A DNA stretch of 64,000 nt from Ramlibacter tataouinensis (GTDB lineage Bacteria; Pseudomonadota; Gammaproteobacteria; Burkholderiales; Burkholderiaceae_C): NCBI RefSeq assembly GCF_001580455.1, contig NZ_CP010951.1, forward strand, positions 620,001-684,000, given 5' to 3'. Position numbers and translations under genes: made by a program. Shown in pieces: positions 48,399-58,300 of the stretch (its first letter is position 1; each line of letters starts with the position of its first letter). A model generated the notes under the pieces. The model saw only the letters and a list, made by a program, of their open reading frames with translations, searched no databases and was not told the origin of the DNA.

Positions 48399-49547
48399 AT
48401 GACTCTCTCGAACCAACAACAACCGCTGGTCGGCCTGGTCGGCTGGCGCGGCATGGTCGGCTCGGTCCTGATGGATCGCATGGAGGCCGAAGGCGACTTC
48501 GGCCTGATCGAGCCGGTGTTCTTCTCCACTTCGAACGCCGGCGGCAAGGCGCCCGCGCAGGCCAAGAACGAAGGCAAGCTCAAGGACGCCTTCGACATCG
48601 CGGCGCTTTCGAAGTGCGACATCGTCATCACCTGCCAGGGCGGCGACTACACCACCGAGGTGTTCCTCAAGCTGCGCGCGGCCGGCTGGAACGGCCACTG
48701 GATCGACGCGGCCTCCACGCTGCGGATGAAGGATGACGCGGTCATCATCCTGGACCCGGTCAACCTGCCGGTGATCAAGAACGCCCTGGGCAAGGGCGGG
48801 CGCAACTGGATCGGCGGCAACTGCACCGTCAGCTGCATGCTGATGGGCGTGGGCGCGCTCTACAAGGCCGGCCTGGTCGAGTGGATGAGCAGCATGACCT
48901 ACCAGGCGGCCTCCGGTGGCGGCGCGCAACACATGCGTGAGCTGCTCACGCAATTCGGCACTTTGAATTCTGAGGTGCGCGCCCTCCTGGACGACCCCAA
49001 GTCGGCCATTCTGGAGATCGACCGCAAGGTACTGGCCCGCCAGCAGTCCATGTCGGGCGCCGAGACCGAGAACTTCGGCGTGCCGCTGGGCGGTTCGCTC
49101 ATCCCCTGGATCGACAAGGACCTGGGCAACGGCGTGTCGCGCGAAGAGTGGAAGGCCGGCGCCGAGACCAACAAGATCCTGGGCCAGGGCGAGGGCTTCG
49201 GCACCCAGGCGACCCCGGTGGACGGCTTCTGCGTGCGGGTGGGTGCCATGCGCTGCCACAGCCAGGCGTTGACCTTCAAGCTCAAGAAGGACGTGCCGCT
49301 GGCCGACATCGAGGCCATGATCGCGGCCGACAACGCCTGGGTGAAGGTGGTGCCCAACAACCGGGAAGCGACGCTCAAGGACCTCACGCCGGTGGCCGTG
49401 ACCGGCACGCTGACCATCCCTGTGGGCCGGATCCGCAAGATGGCCATGGGTCCGGAATACCTCGGCGCCTACACGATCGGCGACCAATTGCTGTGGGGCG
49501 CGGCCGAGCCGCTGCGCCGGATGCTGCGCATCCTGCTTGACGCATAA
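48399..49547 (+). CDS. asd: Aspartate-semialdehyde dehydrogenase
   Basis: A 382-residue enzyme feeding lysine, threonine, methionine and diaminopimelate. The NADP motif is VGLVGWRGMVGSVLM, the nucleophile cysteine is in GGNCTVSCMLM, and the active-site histidine is in VRVGAMRCHSQALT. This is the gram-negative type. Adjacency to leuB and fimV is conserved in related bacteria. Confidence 0.96.
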   Translation: MTLSNQQQPLVGLVGWRGMVGSVLMDRMEAEGDFGLIEPVFFSTSNAGGKAPAQAKNEGKLKDAFDIAALSKCDIVITCQGGDYTTEVFLKLRAAGWNGHWIDAASTLRMKDDAVIILDPVNLPVIKNALGKGGRNWIGGNCTVSCMLMGVGALYKAGLVEWMSSMTYQAASGGGAQHMRELLTQFGTLNSEVRALLDDPKSAILEIDRKVLARQQSMSGAETENFGVPLGGSLIPWIDKDLGNGVSREEWKAGAETNKILGQGEGFGTQATPVDGFCVRVGAMRCHSQALTFKLKKDVPLADIEAMIAADNAWVKVVPNNREATLKDLTPVAVTGTLTIPVGRIRKMAMGPEYLGAYTIGDQLLWGAAEPLRRMLRILLDA

Positions 49548-49570
49548 TTCTCCCAAGCTCTTCCGTAGCG

Positions 49571-49599
49571 ACGGCCTGTAATCACCGGTTACAGGCCGT
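49571..49599 (+). terminator. Hairpin between asd and fimV
   Basis: ACGGCCTGTAA, 7-base loop, TTACAGGCCGT: an 11-bp perfect stem 23 bases after the asd stop. The T tract is absent (TGTCATG follows), so it may stop or stabilise the upstream transcript. Confidence 0.6.
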
Positions 49600-49672
49600 T
49601 GTCATGTGACAACGAGCCAGTGCGGGTAAATACGCGGTACAGGTGGCCGCGAAGTTAAAAACTTGTCTCAGC

Positions 49673-49701
49673 TTGTCACCCTAAGACATTGATGTTATGG
49701 T
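49673..49701 (+). promoter_or_regulatory. Sigma-70 promoter of fimV
   Basis: TTGTCA (49673-49678), 17-base spacer, TATGGT (49696-49701), about 37 bases before the fimV start. Good match in both boxes and spacing. Confidence 0.68.
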
Positions 49702-49737
49702 CCTTTTAGCAATTTCAGCGTCAAGGCGTTTGTCCGC

Positions 49738-52527
49738 ATGAAGAGAAAAAAATTGCCTGCTGACCAGGCAATGAGGGCTCAACCATCCACGGAAAAGCCG
49801 CAGTGGCGGACGACCGCCCTGGCATTCGCCACGGCCGTCCTGCTCGGGATTTCCACCACGGATGTGCATGCCCTCGCCCTGGGTCGCATCAATGTCCAGT
49901 CGGCGCTGGGCGAACCGTTGCGCGCCGAGATCGAGATCCCGGAGATCGACGCCGATGAACTCGCGTCCTTGAAGGCCAACATCGCCGCACCCGAGGCGTT
50001 CAGGTCTGCAGGCTTCGACTTCAATCCCGCGCTGACCGGCATCCGCATCTCGCTCGAGAAACGGGCCGATGGCCGGCACTTCCTGAGGTTGAGCAGCCAG
50101 CGGCCGATCAACGAGCCGTTCATCGACCTCATCCTTGAAAGCACCTGGTCGTCCGGACGCATCCTGCGCGACTACACGATGCTGTTCGACCCGCCCAGTC
50201 TGCGGCAGGGTCAGCCGCTCGCCGCCGAGCTGAGCCCGTCGGCCCCGGCGACGCGCGCCACCCCGGCGGCGGCGCCTGCTGCGCCCGCGGCTGCAGCTCG
50301 GGCCGCGCGCACCGCGCCGGCCGAAGCGCCCCGCGCCGTGGCGGCCGAAACGCCCCGCGCGCCGGCCAGCGAAGGCAGCGCCAAGCAAGTCACGGTCAAG
50401 GGCGGCGATACCGCCGGCCGCATCGCGGCCGCCAACAAGCCCGCCGACGTTTCGCTGGACCAGATGCTGGTCGCGCTGCTGCGCGCCAACCAGGATGCCT
50501 TCGTCGGCGGCAACGTCAACCGCCTGCGCTCGGGCGCCGTGCTCGACGTGCCGAGCGCCCAGGACGCCGCCCAGATCCCGGCCGATGAGGCCAAGCAGGT
50601 GCTGGTCGCCCAAAGCCGCGACTTCAACGAGTTCCGCCGCCGCTTCGCCGAAAGCCTGCCCGTCACGAAGGTGAACCCGGCGGACCGCGAGGCCTCCGGC
50701 AAGATCACGGCGCAGGTCGAGGAAAAGCAGCCGGCCGCCACGGCGCCCGACAAGCTCACCCTGTCCAAGGGCAACGCGCAAGGCAAGGCCGGCGCCGAAG
50801 AGCAGAAGATCGCGCGGGACCGCGCCGCCCAGGATACGGCGACGCGCGTGGCCGAACTGAGCAAGAACATTTCCGACCTGAACAAGATCGGGACGGCCCC
50901 GGCAGCGCCTGCGGCTTCCGCCAGCGCCGCCAAGGGTGGCGTGCCGGTCCCGGTCGGCGCCTCCATCGCAGCGGCAAGCACGTCCGCCCCGGCCGCCGCT
51001 GCCGCGGCCAAGACCCCGGCGGCGATCGCTTCCGCACCCGCTCCCGTCACCACGCCGGCCGTGGTCGCAGCCTCATCGGCTTCGCCCGCTTCGGCGGCTG
51101 CGCCGGTCGCGGCGGCCGCGCCTGAAGCGGCTGCCCCCGCTTCCGCTGCCGTGGCAAGCGCCAGCGCCGCCGCTCCGGCTGCCGAGGCTGCTTCCGCCGC
51201 AGCCCCTGCCGCGCCGGTGATCGCCGCGGCGCCGGCTTCGGCGCCCAAGCCCGTAGTCAAGCGCGCGGAGCCCCCGCCGCCGCCCGAGCCCAGCCTGCTC
51301 GACGACCTGATCGAAAACTGGATGCTCCCGGCCGGCGCCCTGGGCGCGGTCGCCGCCCTGCTCGGCGGTTTCGGCTTCTACCGTCTGCGGCAGCGCAAGA
51401 AGTCGACGACCGTCGACAGTTCCTTCCTCGAAAGCCGCCTGCAGCCCGACTCATTCTTCGGCGCCAGCGGCGGTCAGCGCATCGACACCAATGAAGGCAA
51501 CGTCAGCGGCTCTTCGCTGGTGTATTCGCCCAGCCAGCTCGACGCCGCCGGCGATGTGGACCCGGTCGCCGAGGCCGATGTGTACCTCGCGTATGGCCGC
51601 GACCTGCAGGCCGAGGAGATCCTGAAGGAGGCCATGCGCACGCAGCCGCAGCGCGTTGCCATCCACGCCAAGCTGCTCGAAATCTACGCCAAGCGCCGCG
51701 ATGCCCGCGCTTTCGAGTTGATCGCGACCGAGGCCTATGGCCTGACCCACGGCACCGGTACCGAATGGGAACGCGTGTGCGAACTGGGCCAGGAACTCGA
51801 CCCCTCCAATTCGCTGTACCGTCCCGGCGGTGAGCCCGGCGCGCGCGCGGTGGTGACACCGTCGAGCGCCGTGCAGACACAGGCCCTGGCCGCCGCACCG
51901 GCGGTCGAGCCCGCAGCCGACGCGGCCCCGGACATCGACCTGGACCTGGACTTTTCGATCGGCGACGAGCCGCTGTCCGCTCCTGCGCCGGTGCCGGCCA
52001 ACGAGCAGACGCAGCCCATGCAAGCGGCGGTCGCCGAGCCCATGCCCTCGCTCGACATGGATTTCGGCGCGATCACGCCCCCGGCGAGCGCCGCAGCGCC
52101 CTCGGCCGTACGGCTGGATGCGCCCGACCTGACGCTCGACGAGAACGCGCTGAGCTTCGACCTGGACACCCCGACAGCCCCCGTGGCGGCTGCAGCTGCG
52201 GCAGCCGCTGCCTCGCCGGTCGCCGATGCCGGCATGATCGAGTTCGACCTGGGTGCCCTGTCACTGGACATCGGCACCTCGGCCAAGGCGGTCGACACCG
52301 GTCCCGATACCGAGGACTCGCTGGCCACGACGGCAGGTTCGCCGCTCGGCGCCGCCGGGTTCGACGACATGGGCGACGACCCGCTGTCCACCAAGCTGGC
52401 GCTGGCGCGCGAGTTCCATTCGATCGGCGACCCGGATGGCGCCCGCAGCCTGGCGCAGGAAGTGCTCACCGAGGCTTCCGGCGACCTGAAGTCCGCGGCC
52501 CAGCGCTTGCTCGCGGAAATCGGCTAG
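49738..52527 (+). CDS. fimV: FimV-family inner-membrane polar assembly protein
   Basis: A 929-residue protein. A long N-terminal signal region (about 1-46) is followed by the FimV signature LGRINVQSALGEPLRAEIEI. A periplasmic LysM-like domain (about 218-285) comes next, then a very alanine-rich coiled or disordered region (330-515), one transmembrane segment (about 527-545), and an acidic cytoplasmic tail. The tail ends in the conserved C-terminal TPR-like domain (DDPLSTKLALAREFHSIGDPDG). FimV organises type IV pilus machinery and polar proteins in Pseudomonas. The Ala/Pro repeats vary between species and are a normal family trait. Confidence 0.9.
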   Translation: MKRKKLPADQAMRAQPSTEKPQWRTTALAFATAVLLGISTTDVHALALGRINVQSALGEPLRAEIEIPEIDADELASLKANIAAPEAFRSAGFDFNPALTGIRISLEKRADGRHFLRLSSQRPINEPFIDLILESTWSSGRILRDYTMLFDPPSLRQGQPLAAELSPSAPATRATPAAAPAAPAAAARAARTAPAEAPRAVAAETPRAPASEGSAKQVTVKGGDTAGRIAAANKPADVSLDQMLVALLRANQDAFVGGNVNRLRSGAVLDVPSAQDAAQIPADEAKQVLVAQSRDFNEFRRRFAESLPVTKVNPADREASGKITAQVEEKQPAATAPDKLTLSKGNAQGKAGAEEQKIARDRAAQDTATRVAELSKNISDLNKIGTAPAAPAASASAAKGGVPVPVGASIAAASTSAPAAAAAAKTPAAIASAPAPVTTPAVVAASSASPASAAAPVAAAAPEAAAPASAAVASASAAAPAAEAASAAAPAAPVIAAAPASAPKPVVKRAEPPPPPEPSLLDDLIENWMLPAGALGAVAALLGGFGFYRLRQRKKSTTVDSSFLESRLQPDSFFGASGGQRIDTNEGNVSGSSLVYSPSQLDAAGDVDPVAEADVYLAYGRDLQAEEILKEAMRTQPQRVAIHAKLLEIYAKRRDARAFELIATEAYGLTHGTGTEWERVCELGQELDPSNSLYRPGGEPGARAVVTPSSAVQTQALAAAPAVEPAADAAPDIDLDLDFSIGDEPLSAPAPVPANEQTQPMQAAVAEPMPSLDMDFGAITPPASAAAPSAVRLDAPDLTLDENALSFDLDTPTAPVAAAAAAAAASPVADAGMIEFDLGALSLDIGTSAKAVDTGPDTEDSLATTAGSPLGAAGFDDMGDDPLSTKLALAREFHSIGDPDGARSLAQEVLTEASGDLKSAAQRLLAEIG

Positions 52528-52553
52528 AACGAACTCCCGGTAAAGTCGCGGCG

Positions 52554-53336
52554 ATGCGGCTGGCGCTGGGCATCAGTTACCACGGACAGGCCTATGAGGG
52601 CTGGCAAAGCCAGCCCTCGGGCCGCACCGTGCAGGACCGGCTCGAGCACGCGCTCTCCCAGTTCGCCGCGCAACCCGTCTCCACCGTCTGCGCGGGCCGC
52701 ACCGACGCGGGTGTGCACGGGCTGATGCAGGTGGCCCATCTCGACACGCCGCTGCGCCGCGAGGAGTTCTCCTGGGTGCGCGGCACCAACCGCTACCTGC
52801 CCGCCGACATCGCGGTGCAATGGGCGCGGTACGTCCCCGACGAATTCCACTCGCGTGCCTGCGCAGTCGCGCGCCGCTACGCCTATGTGGTGCTCGAGTC
52901 GCCGGTGCGCCCCAGCCTCGACGCCGGCCGGGTCGGCTGGGTGTTCCGGCCGCTGGACGGCGACGCCATGCGGCAGGCGGCGGCGCTGCTGGTCGGCCAG
53001 CACGACTTCACGTCCTTCCGCGCCTCCGAATGCCAGGCGCGAAGCCCGGTCAAGACCATGACGCGCATCGAGATCACGCGCCGCGGCGCCTACTGGCGCT
53101 TCGACTTCGAAGCGGACGCCTTCCTGCACCACATGATCCGCAACATCATGGGCTGCCTGCTGGCCGTCGGCCAGGGCCAGCAGCCGCCGGGATGGATGCA
53201 GGGCGTGCTGGCCGCGAAGAGCCGGGACGCGGCCGCCCCCACCTTCGCGCCCGACGGCCTCTATTTCGTCGGGCCGGTGTACGACCCGAAGTGGCAATTG
53301 CCGAGTCGCACCGCTGCGTATGATTGGCTGCCATGA
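52554..53336 (+). CDS. truA: tRNA pseudouridine(38-40) synthase
   Basis: A 260-residue pseudouridine synthase acting on the tRNA anticodon arm. It has RLALGISYHGQAYEGWQSQP, the catalytic aspartate in CAGRTDAGVHGLMQVAHL, and the C-terminal DAFLHHMIRNIMG. The stop overlaps the trpF start (ATGA). Confidence 0.96.
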   Translation: MRLALGISYHGQAYEGWQSQPSGRTVQDRLEHALSQFAAQPVSTVCAGRTDAGVHGLMQVAHLDTPLRREEFSWVRGTNRYLPADIAVQWARYVPDEFHSRACAVARRYAYVVLESPVRPSLDAGRVGWVFRPLDGDAMRQAAALLVGQHDFTSFRASECQARSPVKTMTRIEITRRGAYWRFDFEADAFLHHMIRNIMGCLLAVGQGQQPPGWMQGVLAAKSRDAAAPTFAPDGLYFVGPVYDPKWQLPSRTAAYDWLP

Positions 53337-54034
53337 CGGCAGCGCGCACACGCATCAAGATCTGCGGCCTCACCCGTGAACAGGACCTGGACGCGGCGGT
53401 GGCCGCCGGCGCCGATGCGGTCGGCTTCGTGCTGTGGGAAAAGAGTCCGCGCCACGTTCCCATCGCGCGCGCCGCGGAGCTTGCCTCGCGACTGCCGCCC
53501 TTCGTCACCCCGGTGTTGCTGTTCGTCAACGAGTCGCCGCAGCAGGTCCTGGCTTGCTGCGAGCGCGTGCCCGGGGCGCTGGTGCAGTTCCATGGCGACG
53601 AGACGCCCGCCCAGTGCCAGGAAGCGACCGGCGACGGCCGACACGCCTTCCTGCGGGCCGCCCGCATCCCGCTCGATGGCTCGCCCTTCGACTTGGTAAG
53701 ATTCGCCTCGGAGCACGCACGGGCCCAGGCCATCCTTCTGGATGCGCATGTGGAGGGCTACGGCGGCGCCGGGAAAGCATTCGATTGGTCACGTCTTCCA
53801 GCAAACGTCAACGCTCACCTCGTCTTGTCTGGTGGGTTGACACCTGCAAACGTGGCCGATGGCATCGTGCAAGTGCGGCCGCGTTGCAGAACGCTGGCCG
53901 TTGATGTGAGCTCCGGGGTCGAGGCCGCCAAAGGCATCAAGGACCCGGAAAAGATCAATCGGTTCGTCGCGGCCGTGCGTGCCGCCGACGCGCTTCTTGC
54001 AAAGTCCACCCATGTCCAGCTATCAGCAACCTGA
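53333..54034 (+). CDS. trpF: Phosphoribosylanthranilate isomerase
   Basis: A 233-residue TIM-barrel enzyme of tryptophan synthesis. It has the start TRIKICGLTREQD with the catalytic cysteine, ADAVGFVLWEKSPRHV, and the phosphate site LSGGLTPANVAD with VDVSSGVE. The 3' end overlaps trpB by 23 bases. Confidence 0.96.
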   Translation: MTAARTRIKICGLTREQDLDAAVAAGADAVGFVLWEKSPRHVPIARAAELASRLPPFVTPVLLFVNESPQQVLACCERVPGALVQFHGDETPAQCQEATGDGRHAFLRAARIPLDGSPFDLVRFASEHARAQAILLDAHVEGYGGAGKAFDWSRLPANVNAHLVLSGGLTPANVADGIVQVRPRCRTLAVDVSSGVEAAKGIKDPEKINRFVAAVRAADALLAKSTHVQLSAT

Positions 54035-55262
54035 CCGCGCGGGCCACTTCGGTGCCTACGGCGGCAGTTTCGTCAGCGAGACGCTGACCCATGCCATCGC
54101 GCAGCTGCGCGATGCCTATGAACGCTTCCGCCAGGATCCGGAGTTCCTGGCCGAATTCAACGACGAGCTCGCCCATTTCGTGGGCCGGCCCTCGCCGGTC
54201 TACCACGCGGCCCGCATGAGCCGCGAACAGGGCGGCGCCCAGATCTATCTCAAGCGCGAAGACCTCAACCACACCGGCGCCCACAAGATCAACAACGTGA
54301 TCGGCCAGGCGCTGCTGGCGCGCCGCATGGGCAAGCCACGCGTGATCGCCGAGACCGGCGCCGGCCAGCACGGCGTGGCCACCGCCACCATCTGCGCCCG
54401 CTACGGCCTCGAATGCGTGGTCTACATGGGCAGCGAGGACGTCAAGCGCCAGAGCCCGAACGTCTACCGCATGAACCTGCTGGGCGCCAGCGTGGTGCCG
54501 GTGGAGTCGGGCAGCAAGACGCTCAAGGACGCGCTCAACGAGGCGATGCGCGACTGGGTCACCAATGTCGAGAACACCTTCTACATCATCGGCACCGTGG
54601 CCGGGCCCCATCCCTACCCGATGATGGTCCGCGACTTCCAGTGCGTGATCGGCAACGAATGCCTGACCCAGATGCCCGAGATGACCGGCCGCCAGCCCGA
54701 CGTCGTGGTGGCCTGCGTCGGCGGCGGCAGCAACGCCATGGGCATCTTCCACCCCTACATCCCGTTCGAGAACACGCGCCTGGTCGGTGTGGAAGCGGCC
54801 GGCGAAGGCCTGGACAGCGGCAAGCATGCGGCCTCGCTGCAGCGCGGCAGCGCCGGCGTGCTGCATGGCAACCGCACCTACATCCTGCAGGACGAGAACG
54901 GCCAGATCACCGAGACCCACAGCGTCAGCGCCGGCCTGGACTATCCGGGCGTCGGCCCCGAGCACGCCTGGCTCAAGGACACCGGCCGCGCCGAATACGT
55001 GGGCATCACCGACCGCGAGGCGCTGGAGGCCTTCCACTACCTGTGCCGCACCGAAGGCATCATCCCGGCGCTGGAATCCAGCCATGCCGTCGCCTACGCG
55101 ATGAAGCTCGCGCGCACCATGAAGCCGGAGCAGAGCATCCTGGTGAACCTGTCCGGCCGCGGCGACAAGGACATCGGCACCGTGGCCGACCTGGCGGGCG
55201 TGGACTTCTACGACCGGCCATCGATGCGCGGGCTCAAGGTCAAGGGCGGAGATCAAGCATGA
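54012..55262 (+). CDS. trpB: Tryptophan synthase beta subunit
   Basis: A 416-residue PLP enzyme joining indole and serine. It has the Schiff-base lysine in NHTGAHKINNVIGQA, AETGAGQHGVATA, and the phosphate-binding loop CVGGGSNAMG. The ATG at 54012 gives the usual short N-terminus before GHFGAYGGSFV. It overlaps trpF and trpA at its two ends. Confidence 0.97.
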   Translation: MSSYQQPDRAGHFGAYGGSFVSETLTHAIAQLRDAYERFRQDPEFLAEFNDELAHFVGRPSPVYHAARMSREQGGAQIYLKREDLNHTGAHKINNVIGQALLARRMGKPRVIAETGAGQHGVATATICARYGLECVVYMGSEDVKRQSPNVYRMNLLGASVVPVESGSKTLKDALNEAMRDWVTNVENTFYIIGTVAGPHPYPMMVRDFQCVIGNECLTQMPEMTGRQPDVVVACVGGGSNAMGIFHPYIPFENTRLVGVEAAGEGLDSGKHAASLQRGSAGVLHGNRTYILQDENGQITETHSVSAGLDYPGVGPEHAWLKDTGRAEYVGITDREALEAFHYLCRTEGIIPALESSHAVAYAMKLARTMKPEQSILVNLSGRGDKDIGTVADLAGVDFYDRPSMRGLKVKGGDQA

Positions 55263-56068
55263 GCCGTATCGCCGCCTCCTTTTCGCGCCTGCGCGACGCC
55301 AGGCGCAAGGCCCTGATTCCCTACATCACCGCCGGATTCCCGCATGCGGACATCACCCCCGAGCTGATGCACGGGATGGTGCGGGCCGGCGCCGACGTGA
55401 TCGAGCTGGGCGTGCCCTTCTCCGACCCCATGGCCGACGGCCCCGTGATCCAGCGCGCCGGCGAGAAGGCGCTGGCGCTGGGCATCGGCATGCGCCAGGT
55501 GCTGGACATGGTGCGCGAGTTCCGCCGCACCGACGACGCCACGCCCGTGGTGCTGATGGGCTATGCCAACCCGGTCGAGCGCTACGAGCAGGTGCACGGC
55601 GCCGATGCCTTCGTCCGCGACGCGGCCGAGGCCGGGGTCGACGGCGTGCTGGTGGTCGACTACCCGCCGGAGGAGTGCGGCGAGTTCGCAGCCAAGCTCA
55701 AGGCGCATGGCATGGACCTGATCTTCCTGCTGGCGCCGACCAGCACCGATGAGCGCATGCAGGAGGTCGCGCAGGTCGCCAGCGGTTATGTTTACTACGT
55801 CTCGCTCAAGGGCGTGACCGGCGCCGGCCACCTGGACATCGATGCGGTCGAGCAGATGCTGCCGCGGATCCGCCGCCATGTGAAGGTTCCGGTCGGGGTG
55901 GGCTTCGGCATCCGCGACGCGGCCACGGCCCGCGCCATCGGCCGGGTGGCCGATGCGGTGGTCATCGGCACGAAGATCATTCAGCTCGTCGAAGAGCTGC
56001 CACGCGACCAGGTCATCCCAGCCGTGGCCGGCTTCCTGTCGGAAGTCCGGTCGGCGCTGGACGCATAA
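55259..56068 (+). CDS. trpA: Tryptophan synthase alpha subunit
   Basis: A 269-residue TIM-barrel enzyme cleaving indoleglycerol phosphate. The catalytic glutamate is in ADVIELGVPFSDPMADGPVI and the aspartate in VDGVLVVDYPPEE. VPVGVGFGIRD closes the phosphate site. The ATG overlaps the trpB stop (ATGA). Confidence 0.97.
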   Translation: MSRIAASFSRLRDARRKALIPYITAGFPHADITPELMHGMVRAGADVIELGVPFSDPMADGPVIQRAGEKALALGIGMRQVLDMVREFRRTDDATPVVLMGYANPVERYEQVHGADAFVRDAAEAGVDGVLVVDYPPEECGEFAAKLKAHGMDLIFLLAPTSTDERMQEVAQVASGYVYYVSLKGVTGAGHLDIDAVEQMLPRIRRHVKVPVGVGFGIRDAATARAIGRVADAVVIGTKIIQLVEELPRDQVIPAVAGFLSEVRSALDA

Positions 56069-56096
56069 TCCCCCTTCCGCTCCTTCAGGACCACTC

Positions 56097-56969
56097 ATGA
56101 GCTGGCTCGAAAAACTGCTCCCGCCAAAAATCCAGCAGACAGACCCCGCCGACCGCCGGCAGGTGCCCGAAGGCCTGTGGATCAAGTGCCCCAGCTGCGA
56201 GAGCGTGCTGTACAAGAACGACCTAGAGCAGAACCAGAACGTCTGCCCCACCTGCGCCCACCACCACCGCATCGGCGCCCGCGCCCGCCTGAATGCCTTC
56301 CTCGACGCGGAGGGCCGGTACGAAATCGGCCAGGAAGTGCTGCCGGTGGATGCGCTCAAGTTCAAGGACAGCCGCCGTTACCCCGAGCGTCTGAAGGAAG
56401 CGTTGGAAAACACCGGCGAGACCGACTCGCTGATCGTCATGGGCGGCGCGGTACACAGCATCAGCCTGGTGGCCGCCGCCTTCGAGTTCGACTTCATGGG
56501 CGGCAGCATGGGCAGCGTGGTGGGTGAGCGCTTCGCCCGCGGCGTCGAAACGGCCATCGAGCAGAAGGTGCCCTTTATCTGCTTCACCGCCACCGGCGGC
56601 GCCCGCATGCAGGAAGGCCTGCTGTCCCTGATGCAGATGGCCAAGACCAATGCCGCCCTGACGCGGCTGGCCAAGAAGGGCCTGCCCTACATCAGCGTGC
56701 TCACCGACCCCACCACCGGCGGCGTCAGCGCCGGCTTTGCCTTCATGGGCGACATCGTGATCGCCGAGCCCAAGGCCCTGATCGGCTTCGCCGGGCCGCG
56801 CGTGATCGAATCCACCGTGCGGGTGAAGCTGCCGGAGGGCTTCCAGCGCTCCGAGTTCCTGCAGGAAAAGGGCGCCGTCGACTTCATCTGCGACCGGCGC
56901 GATTTGCGCAAGACGGTGGCTAATGCGCTGGCGATGCTGCAACGCCAGCCGGCCGACGCGGTGAGCTAA
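56097..56969 (+). CDS. accD: Acetyl-CoA carboxylase carboxyltransferase beta subunit
   Basis: A 290-residue subunit making malonyl-CoA with AccA. The N-terminal zinc ribbon has CPSC and CPTC pairs (about 27-49). The crotonase-fold domain has FICFTATGGARMQEGLLSLM and LTDPTTGGVSAGFAFMGD. It follows trpA by 28 bases. The folC gene often found next is absent. Confidence 0.96.
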   Translation: MSWLEKLLPPKIQQTDPADRRQVPEGLWIKCPSCESVLYKNDLEQNQNVCPTCAHHHRIGARARLNAFLDAEGRYEIGQEVLPVDALKFKDSRRYPERLKEALENTGETDSLIVMGGAVHSISLVAAAFEFDFMGGSMGSVVGERFARGVETAIEQKVPFICFTATGGARMQEGLLSLMQMAKTNAALTRLAKKGLPYISVLTDPTTGGVSAGFAFMGDIVIAEPKALIGFAGPRVIESTVRVKLPEGFQRSEFLQEKGAVDFICDRRDLRKTVANALAMLQRQPADAVS

Positions 56970-56994
56970 TCGAGGTTGGCGGCGAGGTGCGCAA

Positions 56995-57062
56995 GCGTAC
57001 GAACGGTACGCAGAGCAGCGCAGCCGAAGGACCGGCCCGCGCAGTAGTTTTGCGACTACCTG
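56995..57062. other. Short inverted repeats between accD and yggT
   Basis: GCGTAC/GTACGC (56995-57011) and GTAGT/ACTAC (close to 57046-57061) lie between the two converging genes. There is no T tract. They may help termination; evidence is weak. Confidence 0.35.
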
Positions 57063-57611
57063 CTAGCGCAGCGCCGCGGCTTGCAGGTAGGCCAGGATGA
57101 TGGCCGCGACCTGCAGCACCACCAGGAACACCAGCGGCGACAGGTCGATGCCGCCGATCAGCGGCACCATCTTGCGCCACGGCCGCAGCAGTGGCGCGCA
57201 CAACCGGTCGATCACGTCGACGAGCGGCGAGTCGGCCTGCACCCAGGACATGATCGCGTAGACGATCACCAAGCCCGTCAGGCCCGAAATGACCAGGCGC
57301 GCCAGGCCGAACAGGGCCAGCAGCGGCAGCACCTCGAGCCCGCCCACGCCGCCGGTCGCCAGCCACAGCAGCCCGAACTGAGCCAGCTCGATGAGATACG
57401 CGGCCACCAGGCTGGCCGTGTCCACGCGGCGCACGGCGGGCAGGACCTTGCGCAGCGGCAGGACGATCCAGTCGGACAGCGCGAACACGAAGCGCCCCAC
57501 CGGGTTGCCGAACGGAATGCGCTGGTATTGCATGTAGAGGCGCAACAGGCACGCCCCGCCCAGCAGCCCCGCGGCAACGTCGAGCAAGAACGAAAGGATT
57601 TGGTAGGCCAT
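57063..57611 (-). CDS. YggT family membrane protein
   Basis: A 182-residue protein with two YGGT repeats and about four or five transmembrane helices. The first repeat has LLRLYMQYQRIPFGNPVGRFVFALSD and the second has VQADSPLVDVIDRLCAPLLRPWRK. Family members are linked to cell-envelope or division functions in some bacteria; the role here is unknown. It is divergent from the LON-domain gene. Confidence 0.88.
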   Translation of the reverse strand: MAYQILSFLLDVAAGLLGGACLLRLYMQYQRIPFGNPVGRFVFALSDWIVLPLRKVLPAVRRVDTASLVAAYLIELAQFGLLWLATGGVGGLEVLPLLALFGLARLVISGLTGLVIVYAIMSWVQADSPLVDVIDRLCAPLLRPWRKMVPLIGGIDLSPLVFLVVLQVAAIILAYLQAAALR

Positions 57612-57655
57612 CGGGCGCGCGCTCTTCAGTGGGTCGTGGGATGATAGCGGGGGAA

Positions 57656-58288
57656 ATGACCTCCACCCTCACCTTGCAGTCGCTGCCGCTGTTCCCCCTG
57701 GGCACGGTGCTGTTCCCCGGCGGCCTGCTGCCCTTGCGGATCTTCGAGGTCCGCTACCTGGACATGATCGGCAAGTGCCACAAGGCCGGCGCCCCGTTCG
57801 GCGTGGTCGCGCTGACGCAGGGCGCGGAGGTGCGGCAGCCCGGCGTGCAGGAGAGCTTCTCCACCGTCGGCACGCTGGCGACCATCAGCGAGTTCGAGGC
57901 GCCCCGCGCCGGCCTGATGATGATCCGCGCCACCGGCGCGCAGCGTTTCCGCATCCGCAACAGCGACCAGCTCAAGCATGGGCTCTGGGTCGCCGATGTC
58001 GAGCGGCTTCCGCCCGACCTTCCGGTGACCGTGCCGGACGACCTGAAGCTGGCGGCCACCGCGCTGGAACAGCTGATTCATTCGCTGGAAGCCAAGGCCG
58101 GCGAAGGCGGCCAGTTGCCGATGCAGCGGCCCTGGCAGCTCGACGACTGCGGCTGGGTGGCCAACCGCTGGTGCGAACTGCTGCCACTGCCGCTGGCGCT
58201 GAAGCAGCGCCTGATGGAGCTGGACAACCCTCTGGTGCGGCTGGAGCTGGTGAGCGACGTGCTGGCCCGCACCGGGATCGCCGGGTAA
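57656..58288 (+). CDS. LON peptidase substrate-binding domain protein
   Basis: A 210-residue stand-alone Lon N-terminal (PUA-like) domain: LPLFPLGTVLFPGGLLPLRIFEVRYLDM, then the helical C-terminal half. No ATPase or protease domain follows. It may select substrates or act in an unknown role. ATG 57656 is chosen; ATG 57641 and GTG 57629 are in frame upstream. Confidence 0.82.
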   Translation: MTSTLTLQSLPLFPLGTVLFPGGLLPLRIFEVRYLDMIGKCHKAGAPFGVVALTQGAEVRQPGVQESFSTVGTLATISEFEAPRAGLMMIRATGAQRFRIRNSDQLKHGLWVADVERLPPDLPVTVPDDLKLAATALEQLIHSLEAKAGEGGQLPMQRPWQLDDCGWVANRWCELLPLPLALKQRLMELDNPLVRLELVSDVLARTGIAG

Positions 58289-58300
58289 GGCCTCGCCGGC

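Noticed and set aside
47061..49556. Minus-strand frame of 831 codons opposite leuB and asd
   Set aside because: It is antisense to two clear enzymes and has no family-like sequence.
51000..51260. Alanine-rich tandem-like stretch in fimV
   Set aside because: It looks like a repeat, but FimV proteins normally have a low-complexity Ala/Pro region here; no exact repeat unit is visible.
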